Assembly: GCA_036897485.1 (NCBI GenBank)
Contig: JAYMTF010001228.1
Location: 1-25,219 of the forward strand
Direction: 5' to 3'
DNA length: 25,219 nucleotides
Origin: Pelargonium nanum
Taxonomy: Eukaryota > Streptophyta > Magnoliopsida > Geraniales > Geraniaceae
Shown here: in pieces, positions 8,405 to 19,500 of the stretch
How positions within the stretch are numbered: position 1 is the stretch's first letter
Layout: each line of letters starts with the position of its first letter
Notes under the pieces: model-generated
Seen by the model: the letters and a program-made list of their open reading frames with translations, nothing else
The model's database searches: none
What the model was told of the DNA's origin: nothing
Position numbers and translations under genes: made by a program

Positions 8405-11400
8405 ATGTCTATGGCAGACGAGCCACTATACCCAATAGCTGTCCTGATAGACGAGTTAAAAAATGATGACATTCAGCTGCGTTTGAACTCTATTCGCCGA
8501 CTATCGACAATTGCACGTGCCCTTGGTGAGGATCGAACCAGAAAGGAGTTGATCCCATTTCTGAGTGAAAACAATGATGACGACGATGAAGTGCTTCTTG
8601 CCATGGCTGAAGAACTGGGAGTATTTATTCCATACGTTGGTGGGGTGGAGCATGCCCATGTTCTGCTCCCGCCGCTTGAGACCCTTTGCACTGTTGAAGA
8701 AACGTGTGTTCGGGACAAGGCAGTTGAATCATTGTGTAGAATTGGATCTCAAATGAGGGAAAGTGATTTGGTTGACTGGTTTATACCTCTGGTGAAGGTT
8801 AGATTCTTGCTACGCTCCTTTTTTTTTTTTTTTTATAATAGTAATGCTGTATCTTCTTAGTGTATGGTCAAGTGAAATCATTTTCTGAAATGTTCGATTA
8901 GCTAGAAGTCAAATCAAACTTTTCGAATAAATAATTGAAGAGAACTATGGCCCCTTGATCTGGACAATACCATGTGGTTTTTCCATAGGACTTGTGATAT
9001 GGTTCTCTTTGACATAGTATTGAGATTAGTGATTTGGTTCTCCTCTGGAATTTTGACAGTTGGCATTTTGTTTAAATTCTTCAGAGATTGGCTTCTGGTG
9101 AATGGTTTACAGCTCGAGTTTCTGCATGTGGACTGTTTCACATTGCCTACCCAAGTGCCCCAGAAATGTTGAAGACTGAGTTGCGATCAATATACAGTCA
9201 ATTGTGTCAAGATGATATGCCCATGGTCAGGAGGTCTGCGGCATCAAATTTGGGAAAATTTGCTGCAACTGTTGAGCCTGCGCATCTGAAAACTGACATA
9301 ATGTCGATATTTGAGGATCTTACTCAGGATGGTAATTGGAAATAATATTACAATTTATTTATTTTTTACATAGAGAGAGGGATCTGTTTTATTTATGTTT
9401 GTTTAGTTTTGTGCACATGAATCTCATTTGCTTGGATTGGTTATCATTGTCAACAAATGGGCAGTTATATTTTGCATTCGTTTTTATTGGCATTTGGCAA
9501 TAATTGGAAATCTAGGCACATCATTACTTGATACTAGGCTGCAGTTTAGATTAGGACAGTCCATAATATTACAGTAGAAGTGATTCATCTCCCTGTCTTA
9601 AGACATTTGAAGATTTAATGGTGGGGCCATGTAGATGCCGGATAAAATGAATAGGTGTAAACTATTCGAAGGATGTGATATCAATTTTGCATGAATAGCC
9701 ATTTTTCTTAAATTGATTGCAATCCAATAAATAACGTGAAGGCTTTTGTATAGCTTTGGGGGTCAATTTTGCACGAATAGCCATATGAAAGATGTGCGCT
9801 ACTCTGATAGAGTAAAATGGGATTTGAGCATCTTGTTACATATTCAAACCATAGCTATTGTTTAAATTTGATGACATTGCATATTGCATGTTTAGGTTTT
9901 TACAGTATATTGTTTAGTTCATACAATCACACTGATCTTGAGTCTAAACATAAGGTTTTAATAATTAATTTGTGTTTTCCTGTCAGATCAAGACTCTGTT
10001 CGATTATTGGCTGTTGAGGGCTGTGCTGCCCTTGGGAAGTTATTGGAGCCCCAAGATTGTGTGACACATATTCTTCCTGTTATTGTTAACTTCTCTCAGG
10101 TACTTTCAAAGTTGATTTATAGTGTTCAACTCTGTATCTGGTTTGACATGGCCTTTTGAAATGTCTTGTATACTATATTGTGCCGTATTTTTTTGCAACG
10201 TACTATTATATCACTACTTTCATATGTTAATTTGGTTCAGTTGGCAAGTATCTTCTCACTTTCACTCCCTTGTATTACAGGTTTTTGAAATGTTAGTTAT
10301 ATATTTGTGATGTATCTTTCAGACTGTTATTTTTGTATTATCGATGCTGTTGTTGGTGACATGAAATGTGTCTGCTAGCATGCATACTCGTGGTTTGTTA
10401 GTGGACACTTTCTAATTTGGATGTCACCCCTTTTAGTAAAGGTTAACCCAAAGGTTTGTTGGAAGAATCTGGCAATGTAGAACAGATGAAAGTATTCAAT
10501 TTAATTGAAAAGTAAATTGAAGTGTTGAAACAAATGATATATCTTAAAGGAGGAAACTCAGGGCCCAAGAGAATGATGTACGTTGAATGCATAGAATACT
10601 AGGGCAAGTGGTCAACATCACTAGTAGTTGCTTTCAAAGTCGATTTAACATATGATGATAGATTAAGGTTGTTCTGGATGGTCTGTTCATTTTGGAGTCT
10701 TGTAAGAAGGGGAAATTTAATGTTTTATCTTGCCTTTGATATCAGATTGATTTGTATTATTAATGGGAGAATTTTATGTGATTAATTGGTGTTCTTTATC
10801 ATGCTAATCAAGTGTTTGCTGTATGTTTTGGGTGTTGAGAAACATTAGCACTGTATACAAGAACCTTTAACCTGATTTTTGTTTTGCTGCTCAAGTGAGC
10901 TCTTATGGTTTATTTGTTTGTTTTGCTGCTCAAGTGAGCTCTTATGGTTCATTTGTTTCCTCTGCACAGGATAAGTCTTGGCGTGTGCGCTATATGGTCG
11001 CAAATCAGCTATATGAGCTTTGTGAAGCTGTGGGCCCTGACTCTACTAGGTACTTATCATCACTGACAATCATTTGAGAAGCCTGAACCAGCTATTTGCT
11101 TGATATGTCTTTGGTATTCATCTAACTTCTATTTTTTGGTGATACTAGGACGGATTTGGTCCCTGCATATGTGAGGTTACTCCGAGATAATGAAGCTGAA
11201 GTGCGGATAGCAGCTGCTGGCAAAGTAACAAAATTTTGCCGGATTTTAAATCCAGAACTTGCTATTCAGCATATTCTTCCCTGTGTGAAGGTGTTCATAT
11301 TTGTGAAAACTTGTTCACGTCATGAAGTTACACTTTCGCCTAATATGTTATTTTGTATAGCTATCTTAATCATTTTCATCAACCTTTTGCAGGATTTGTC

Positions 11401-13961
11401 GTCAGATTCTTCACAGCATGTCCGTTCTGCTTTGGCTTCAGTCATAATGGGGATGGCTCCAGTCTTGGGAAAGGTAAGAATGTTTTTTTATTTTTTGGTG
11501 TGGATTGTGTACTATTCTGATGTGACGAGAAATTCATCATAGTTCATGCTTTTAAACTTACATCTGATATTATTTTGCTTGTTACTTTATCAATGTCATA
11601 TAATAGTGTGAAGCCAATTAACTAGAGCAAGTATGAAGACTCTATTTCATTGATAAAACAGTTTTCAAATATGACCTTTTGTCATGTAGATTTGACAAGC
11701 ATGCTGTGACCTTTAATGAAATTCTGTCCATGGCCTAAGGTTGTTTAGCTTATTAGCAATTGAACCGACACGATCCTGCTTATGCGCAACAAGAAGAATT
11801 TTGATTTGCATGGTTATTGCAGGATGCAACAATTGAGCAGCTTCTTCCCATTTTTCTTTCCCTTCTGAAGGATGAATTTCCTGATGTGCGCCTCAATATT
11901 ATCAGCAAGCTTGATCAAGTGAATCAGGTTTGTCAAAATTTGAGGAGTATCCTACTGCACAAGTCTGACCTAATGAATCAGTACATGTATGCATTTTCAT
12001 TCACTTCATATTGAAATAATCTGTTCTTATAGGTAATTGGAATCGATCTATTGTCCCAATCCTTGTTACCAGCCATTGTTGAGCTTGCTGAGGATCGACA
12101 TTGGAGGGTTAGACTTGCAATAATAGAGTACATACCTCTACTGGCAAGTCAGTTAGGAGTAGGGTTCTTTGATGATAAGCTTGGAGCTCTTTGCATGCAA
12201 TGGTTACAGGATAAGGTTTGTGTTACTTTATCTTGGATTATGAGATTGAAAATTCATTATGCTTTTATACGTGGTTTTTGACAATGCTTGGGTTGCCATT
12301 TATAGTCATTGTGTCTGTGTTCAGTGATCAAAATTTACTTGAAATGCTAAATGAACTTGGGTAGCGTTTGGGATTTTTTTGTTTTGTTTTTGTTTTTGGT
12401 ATGGGAATGAGAATGAGAATTCCACTCCAAACTCATTCTCATGACCAAAAGTCATTCGAAACATGATGAGGAATCTCATTCTCATTCTCTAACAAAATTT
12501 AATTCCCAACGCTACCTTAAAGTCTTAAACTGTTGCAAATTATTTTAACTAATCGATGCTTATCTAGCAAAACCTTATCAACGTATATTACATGTTCATA
12601 TTCAGTCAATATCTATTTAATGTACAACAGTACATGTATGAGTGTACCATCTGGTGAGTTCTTAGGTTCCAAGTGGCATGCTGATGCTATTTCATAAAAA
12701 GTTGGTTGTTGATTTGGCATAACCTGCAATCTGGCACCACTTTTAGGATATGAGTCTGTGCAAAACTAGTAAATCAAGCACTACTGTTCTCTATTAGAAG
12801 CAGGACACTAGTGAGTTGATTCGTGATTTTAAGATGTTAAGTTATGTCATGATCTGCTAAATTCATCTTCAGAGAAGTCAAAGCTGAAATAAGTTATCAA
12901 CTTTATCATTGTTAGTTGTTTCTTGATTTCTTGTTTCTTTCTTATTAGGTCCATGATTTGCACATGTAAAATCAATCTTATTTATGTATCTTGATACTTC
13001 GAGAACTTGATGTGTGTGTGCTACATTGAAATGTTTTTGCTCTTTATTGCCTTTTCCCTGCCATACATGTTTTAACTTTTATTTACATTATTCATTACGA
13101 ACTAGATTTTTTTTGCATTGGTTTTTTAATCTTTTTGTTTCTTGGTGTGCCCAACTTTAATTTTGGTATTGGTTGATTACAGGTTTATTCAATCCGAGAT
13201 GCTGCTGCTAATAATTTGAAACGCCTTGCAGAAGAGTTTGGTCCAGAGTGGGCAATGCAGCATATAATTCCACAGGTCTGCTGAATGGTCTTGTGACATT
13301 GAACACAACATGAAAGTTGCCCTTTGCTAATCCAGTTACACAAACTAATCGTTTTTCTGTTCGGTTTATTGGTCATGACAATGTTATGAGTTTCTTATTG
13401 TGTTTTCTTTTTCTTCTAAGCAAAGAACTTTTCATCTGAGCAGGTATTAGAGATGACTACCAATCCACATTATTTGTATCGGATGACTATTCTTCGGGCA
13501 ATCTCTCTCCTAGCTCCTGTCATGGGATCAGAAATAACATGTTCAAAATTGCTTCCAGTGGTCGTTACTGCATCGAAAGACAGGTATCTAAATTACTAGT
13601 TGTACAAATGTTATGATAATTATTAACTCCACATAAAAATGTAGTCTAGACTCTTAACTTGACTCTTGTATTATGGCATTTGCAGAGTACCTAACATCAA
13701 GTTCAATGTTGCAAAGGTGCTTCAGTCCCTCATCCCTATAGTAGACCAATCTGTAAGTATCGATCACATTTTCTTTCTTATTACTCTGTTATCTTGTTTC
13801 ATTTTCATTTTGAAATATATCTGACAACTGTTGCAATCAAGGTGGTTGAGAAGACAATCCAGCCCTGTTTGGTTGAGCTCAGTGAGGACCCGGATGTTGA
13901 TGTTCGTTTCTTTGCCCAGCAAGCACTTCAGGCTATTGACCACGTCATGATGTCTAGCTAG
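8405..13961 (+). CDS. PP2AA: PP2A 65-kDa regulatory (scaffolding) subunit A, tandem copy 1
   Basis: Twelve coding exons: 8405-8797, 9085-9331, 9987-10099, 10970-11049, 11149-11290, 11393-11473, 11823-11927, 12033-12215, 13183-13275, 13444-13583, 13686-13752 and 13842-13961. All introns are GT-AG and the frame is 587 aa, the usual length for plant PP2A-A. The protein is built of tandem HEAT helix pairs of about 39 aa, 15 in the family. Hallmarks are [20 protein letters not shown] (5-24), [19 protein letters not shown] (54-72), [20 protein letters not shown] and [19 protein letters not shown]. Known role: a horseshoe scaffold binding a regulatory B subunit through N-terminal repeats and the catalytic subunit through repeats 11-15; Arabidopsis RCN1 affects auxin, ABA and ethylene responses. 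The first ATG after the leader acceptor gives MSMADEP, close to Arabidopsis PP2A-A N-termini. It stays near the family consensus and looks fully functional. Confidence 0.96.
10881..10958 (+). repeat. 39-bp tandem duplication before the exon 4 acceptor of PP2A-A copy 1
   Basis: GTTTTGCTGCTCAAGTGAGC begins at 10881 and again at 10920, and the two 39-bp units match at all but one position (T/C in ATGGT[T/C]). The second unit ends 11 bp before the acceptor AG at 10969, so the repeat spans the branch-point and polypyrimidine region. Copy 2 has only one related unit (near 19235-19262), so the duplication arose after the gene duplication. Confidence 0.9.
12216..13182 (+). other. Expanded intron 8 of PP2A-A copy 1
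   Basis: This intron is 967 bp, whereas the matching intron in copy 2 is 137 bp (20802-20938). The first roughly 130 bp after the donor still resemble copy 2 (GGTTTGTGTTACTTT and GAGATTGAAA). The extra 830 bp contain a MITE (12360-12516) and further AT-rich sequence of unknown origin. No reading frame of note was seen. Confidence 0.75.
12360..12516. mobile_element. GGTAGCGTTTGGGA-family MITE in PP2A-A copy 1 intron 8
   Basis: The 157-bp element has 14-bp perfect terminal inverted repeats, GGTAGCGTTTGGGA (12360-12373) and TTCCCAACGCTACC (12503-12516, one base longer complementarity inside). The interior is rich in GGGAATGAGAATGAGAATTC and its complement, giving a larger fold-back. TTA follows the right end (12517-12519) and TTG precedes the left, compatible with a decayed TTA target duplication. 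It belongs with the two elements in ALMT intron 4 and is absent from the matching intron of copy 2. Confidence 0.8.
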
Positions 13962-15500
13962 ACGAGGCTAAACGCTCCGTACACAATCCATCCAGTACTA
14001 AATCTACATTCACTGCATATCAGTTCAGTTGTATCATTATTGGAAGCAAGTAGTATAGTGTATTATTGTCTTGTGACTAACATGTAGGTTTTATTACATA
14101 TCTGGCATGCAAACAAACATGTTCTAGTACTCGAGAAACCATAAGCACTATATTTTTGTCTTCAGTTTTGCTTGTTCATTATTGTGTTTTTAAAATATTG
14201 AATATAATATAGCTTGAAATTTGTGGTGCTAGGAATTCTTGGTTCAGGTGAGTCGTACCGTAGAATTTTCATTCAGGCCAACTTTCAAGTTTCAACTTCT
14301 TAAAAATAATATGAGAAAAAATTTCCTTAACCATTTCGAGGCTGTTTTCCAGTTATCAAATAGTCTACGGAGTATGCAAATTGGATCGCGGAAGAAAGTT
14401 GGTTTAAATGGTTTCGCCGCCCTTGAACTTTTCGAAAGTTTAACTTTAGCCTTTGTTTTCAAATTTTGCTTACCATTGGATTACTATTTTTCTTTTACTT
14501 TCATCCATGTAACTGAATACAATGAGTAACTAACTGCCACGTTGGAAAATCTGACATGTCAGCATTCAACGTTATATTTTGAGTTAAATGATTTTACCCT
14601 CTAAGCTTGACGAAATTTGAAATCGCATTAAATTTTATTCATAATTTGAATTTGTGGGAGCAGAACGACCTGCTAAAATATCTCTCTCTCCAAACACACA
14701 TTAAATATATATACATGTTACATGTATATATATAAGTGTAACTTACGCGAGTTTCTAGTATTCCCTGTGAGGATTAATACTAGCTAGAATGATTTAAGTG
14801 TGATGAAAATTTACTCAAGTAATTTTTTATATTTATGAATAATAATTAATATGTAATAATTATCGCTATAAGAAAATACTCAATCAGTAACTGTTATGCT
14901 TTCTATTTTGAAAACATAAAATAAAAAGAAATTAGTATTATGCATTTATTCTTCTGTAACAACTTAATAAAATAAAATAAAACATTTATTTTGATGGGTA
15001 AAATACTTCTTCACTCGGTCTATTTTTTTTAGAGTTAATCCATATCATTGCTTTTGTATAATTTTGAACTTGAACTGACCAAAGTTATAGTACTCCTATG
15101 ATGATTTAAATGTTCAACAATTTTACATCAAAATCTTGATTTTGGTAAAAAATACTTTCTTTTGGAAACGAGAGGTAAGTTAGGAAAAATAGAATAAAAT
15201 TCAAATTATGATGCAAAAACTTATCATAATGCAAACTTTTCGGCATCAATATTTTAATAAGAATGTAAAAAAAGAAAAAAAATGTTCAATCAAGACTCCA
15301 GAGGTTAAATAATTTTAAAAAATTAGGATATGAACTGAATTAAAAAAAATAAAAAAAATAACATTCCAATGGTTGCATTAGCATTTTAACCTACAATCAC
15401 TGAAACAGTTAACAAATGTCCAGTCAATTTGTAGAGATATGTTCATGAAAAAAAAAAAAAAAACGGTTGGCCTATTGGCTGTGCTTTTTTGGTGGAAAAA
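13962..15500. other. PP2A-A copy 1 3' UTR and AT-rich spacer between the tandem copies
   Basis: The first about 140 bp is the copy 1 3' UTR: TTGTGACTAACATGTAGGTT at 14071-14090 matches TTGTGACTAGCATTGTAGGT after copy 2. Beyond about 14100 the DNA is AT-rich and homology to the other copy stops. A 290-bp open frame at 14239-14529 has no family resemblance and low-complexity composition. No RNA gene was seen. A long A-run lies at about 15449-15463. Confidence 0.65.
14705..14733. repeat. Perfect AT-rich hairpin in the intergenic spacer
   Basis: ATATATATACATG (14705-14717) and CATGTATATATAT (14721-14733) are perfectly complementary 13-bp arms around a TTA loop. The composition suggests a simple-sequence palindrome rather than a regulated terminator; it is about 740 bp past the copy 1 stop codon. 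Confidence 0.7.
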
Positions 15501-15520
15501 TAGTGACCCTTATTTTTTCA

Positions 15521-15528
15521 ATATAAAC
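15521..15528 (+). promoter_or_regulatory. Putative TATA box of PP2A-A copy 2
   Basis: ATATAAAC at 15521-15528 is a good plant TATA match about 80-120 bp before the CT-rich leader start (near 15606-15625). Copy 1 instead has a cluster of TGGGCC/GGCCCA motifs and no obvious TATA. The true start site is not known, so the spacing cannot be tested here. Confidence 0.4.
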
Positions 15529-15599
15529 AAGAGAAAATTTTGCGGTGTTTGTTTTTGTTTTTTGGCTGAGAATTTTTGTTTGTTTGTTATGCAACTTTC

Positions 15600-15674
15600 A
15601 TAATTCTGTCTCTATCTCTCTGTATTCGAAAAGCACAATTGCAGAAGCTTCCGGCGGGAAAGGCATTGAGATCA
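15600..15674 (+). other. Non-coding leader exon of PP2A-A copy 2 (5' border approximate)
   Basis: CT-rich sequence (TCTGTCTCTATCTCTCTG) leads into GAAGCTTCCGGCGGGAAAGG and the donor GAGATCA|GTGAGT at 15674/15675. The acceptor is TTGTTGTCAG at 16591, seven bases before the start codon. The exon end and the first part of the 917-bp leader intron (15675-16591) match copy 1, including GCAACCAAACGGAGCAT in both introns (about 7986 and 15989). Confidence 0.65.
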
Positions 15675-16350
15675 GTGAGTTCTCTCTTTTCTTCGAAGGT
15701 TTGGTTTCATTTTTGTTGATCTGCTTCACTTGAATGTCAAATTTTGAGCTAAGAAACACCATTTTTATTAAATAATCATATCAACATTGAATCATATTGT
15801 CCCTGTTTTTTTCCCCGAGAGAAAACGGAGGAAAATTGAAGGATTAGTTCTGTAGATCATCTGTATTGTAGGCAATAGCATTTGCTCGATGGTTGGATTA
15901 GCCGCCACTTGTGTAGATATATGTGTTTTCTTTTGCCGTAAATGATTACTCATTCTTTTGAATTTGATAATTTTCCTTGATATTCTCAGCAACCAAACGG
16001 AGCATTCGCTCCTTAGTTCTGTAATTCGGACTAAGAGCGCTTTGCTGTTGTTGATCTGGATACGGTTTGTAGGGTTTGTTCTAGGTCTGGCAACATATAT
16101 TTCATTCGCTCGCCTATTCTAATACGTTGAAATGCAAATGAAAAAAAAGTTGGATTTGAGATCAAGTTCTGTTCATTGTCGTAAAGGATTAAGGATTGCA
16201 TTGCTATGTCTGGGAATTTGGCTTCAATACTATTATGCTCCCTTCCTTTGTCCCAGGATGAATTTTCACATTTTTCTCTCTCCAAAACTCACGCCCCATG
16301 CAGATTTGTTGTAACAAACTCTAGTTATTCTATAGTAGGATTAATTGTGC

Positions 16351-16417
16351 ATTGAAGAGGATGTTGACACTTATTTTGGGACAATAATTGAAGAGGATGT
16401 TGACACTTATTTTGGGA
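16351..16417 (+). repeat. 36-bp tandem duplication in the leader intron of PP2A-A copy 2
   Basis: ATTGAAGAGGATGTTGACAC starts at 16351 and 16387, and 31 bp of each unit are identical. The repeat lies about 180 bp before the leader acceptor and is not seen in the copy 1 leader intron, so it postdates the gene duplication. Confidence 0.9.
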
Positions 16418-16598
16418 TGAAAGGAATATTTAATTTTTAGTTAATACAGTTTTAAAATTGTTAATTCTTTAATACACACATCATTATCATTTAATTATAA
16501 TCCACAATACAGTTGTATCTTTGGTTGTGTCTGAAGTCTGAACTAAAATATGCATTATTTACACGCTACACTGTTTTATGGTTGTTGTCAGCATTACA

Positions 16599-19500
16599 AT
16601 GTCTAAGGTAGACGAGCCACTATATCCAATAGCTGTCCTTATAGACGAGCTGAAGAATGATGATATTCAGCTGCGTTTGAACTCTATTCGTCGACTCTCA
16701 ACAATTGCACGTGCTCTTGGCGAGGATCGAACTAGAAAGGAGTTGATCCCATTTCTGAGCGAAAACAATGACGATGATGATGAAGTACTTCTTGCAATGG
16801 CGGAAGAGCTGGGAGTTTTTATTCCATATGTTGGAGGGGTGGGGCATGCCCATGTTCTACTCCCGCCTCTTGAAACCCTTTGCACTGTTGAGGAAACCTG
16901 TGTCAGGGAGAAAGCTGTGGAGTCATTATGTAGAATTGGATCTCAGATGCGGGAGAGTGATCTCGTTGAATGGTTTATACCTCTGGTGAAGGTTAGATTC
17001 TTGCTTTTACTAAATTTAACTGTCTAAAACAAATTTTCATCACTTAGTTCTTGTACACACAAAACTGTTTTGTAGAATTTTCAGAATAACTTTTTATATT
17101 GTCAAAGTATCATAAGGGTAAAAGCTCTATTGTATATTTCATTAATTGCATATCTACATAAGTAATTTAGGCAAATAAAAGCTTCTTGTATATTTGCAAT
17201 AAGCATTTGGCTTTTCTAGAGAACATCCGCAGTATCTCATTCTTCCAGTGGATGTTGTGACTGTAAGTTACTATGTTTCTGGTTATTTTTGTAATGTTAA
17301 CTTCTTTTTTCTGTGAAATTTCTTGTTGTCCTTGGTTTTTTTTTTCAGAGGTTGGCAGCTGGTGAATGGTTTACAGCTCGAGTGTCTGCTTGTGGGCTGT
17401 TTCACATTGTCTACCCATGCGCGCCAGAGACGTTGAAGACTGAGTTGCGGTCAATATATTGTCAATTGTGTCAAGATGACATGCCTATGGTTAGAAGGTC
17501 TGCAGCATCAAATCTGGGGAAATATGCTGCAACTGTTGAGTCTGCGCATGTGAAGACTGACATTATGTCAATATTTGAGGATCTTACGCATGATGGTAAT
17601 TGAAAATACATTATGAATTTGTGATATTTTTTGTTGACAGCTAGATATGTATTTTATCTCCTAATGAGTCTCGTTAGCTTTGAATGTTGAAAATTGCTGT
17701 CAACAAATGGGCAATTTTTATATGTTATAGTTCTCTTTGACAGTAATATGGGAATCTGTGTTCAGCCTTACTTGATGTTATGCTCCATGTTCAAAAATTG
17801 AATGGTGGGCATGTTAATGCAAATATATGAATAGGACATCAATGATTTTTTTGAACCAATCAAAGTATAAAATATCAACTTTGCACTTTAGTAGACTTAT
17901 TTCTTTAATTGAATGCAAACCAGTAGACTCTGTGATTGATCTCGTGATCCTACAAAACATCTCATCAAAGATGGCCTCTATGTTAATAGAATGAAATAGG
18001 GTTTGAAGATAGCTGCCTCAGTTCACTCAAATTAGTCTTTAACTTTATGGATTTGCTGCTACACGGTAAAAAGATGAATATGATGGTCAGGACTAGCTGA
18101 CCTGAAAATGCATCATGCACTGTTGAAATCTGCAACGGCTAAAAGTGTAATGCATAATTGATGAGGTTCAAAACAGGGATTTATTTTTTCATTCCTTTTC
18201 TTGTTTTTGTCACACTGGCATGTGCAGATTTTACGGTATTGTTAAGTTCTTACCTATTTGAGCTTACATGTAATGTTTACATATCAAATATAATTTTCGT
18301 GTCAGATCAAGATTCTGTTCGATTATTGGCTGTTGAGGGTTGTGCAGCCCTTGGAAAGTTATTGGACCCCCAAGATTGTGTTGCACATATTCTTCCCGTC
18401 ATTGTTAACTTCTCTCAGGTACATGTTTAAATTTCCTCTTGTTTTTACGTGGTCTTTTAGAATGTTTTGTGCATGTGTGTTGCTTGTTTTACTGCTAATG
18501 TTATATAGTGCTCCCTTTTTCTGTTAATGAGTGTCCCCTTTGGAACATATAATAGGAGTTTTAGTAAAATACGATGGGTCGTTTACTTTGTCTTCTAGTT
18601 TCCAGCAACAAGCCCTAAAATGACACCCTCCTTTATAAAATGTGACAGTATCCGCTTTTGCTCAAAAGCTCAGTATAAGGGGGCTTTGCCTCAAAGTATC
18701 TTCTATTCTCTGGTTTGGTACTTCTTTGTACAGCTGAAGTTCCTAGGATCCATGATCCCTATATTTGAGGTATTCCTCCTATTAGGCCAATAATGTTCTG
18801 AGCATTGAGAATTTGAAAGAAGGTATCTTTTCACTCTGAAAGATTATAGGTTTTTAGCAATACAATTTGGTTTGTAGGAAGGTAAATGCTAGTTAATAGA
18901 TTTGTTTGTAACACATAATCATCTTCTAAATGTTTGACATTTGGATTTGAAACCACTGGTTATATGCCTGGTGTTGGATGGAATTCACCAGAAGGTCCTG
19001 TTGTATTGGTATAAGAGGAGAGAATTAAGAATTTATTTGTCATGAGATATCATATTGTTTTTTTTTTTTTTTGATAGGCGAGATATCGTATTGTTATAAG
19101 TTATTATTCGGAGGAATTTATATGATTAATTGATATTTGGATCGTGCTATCCACTCATCGAGTGTTTGCCATATTTTTGATGTGTTAAGAAATATTATTG
19201 ATGCATACAAGCATCTGATTCATATTTTTCTTCTCCTGTGAACTCTTATGATTTATTTGTTTTCTCTGAGCAGGATAAGTCTTGGCGTGTGCGTTACATG
19301 GTTGCAAATCAGCTATACGAGCTGTGTGAAGCTGTGGGCCCTGAGCCTACTAGGTATCTATATGGCATGGATCTGTCGCATTCTGCAGTTCTACCACTGT
19401 ATCATTATAATTTGCTAATTTTCTAGTTCCATTCTCATGTCCACCATGCTATCCTCATTATCACAGACGATCATGTGATGCAAATATAGTCGCACAACTA

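Noticed and set aside
14239..14529. A 96-codon open frame between the two PP2A-A genes
   Set aside because: Its translation is phenylalanine-rich and low-complexity without family resemblance, and no promoter or splice context supports it. It is compatible with chance.
19044..19095. Direct repeat GAGATATC[A/G]TATTGTT around a long T-run in copy 2 intron 3
   Set aside because: It could be a target duplication around a short inserted T-rich tail, but there is no recognisable element between the repeats. It is most simply a local duplication with polymerase slippage.
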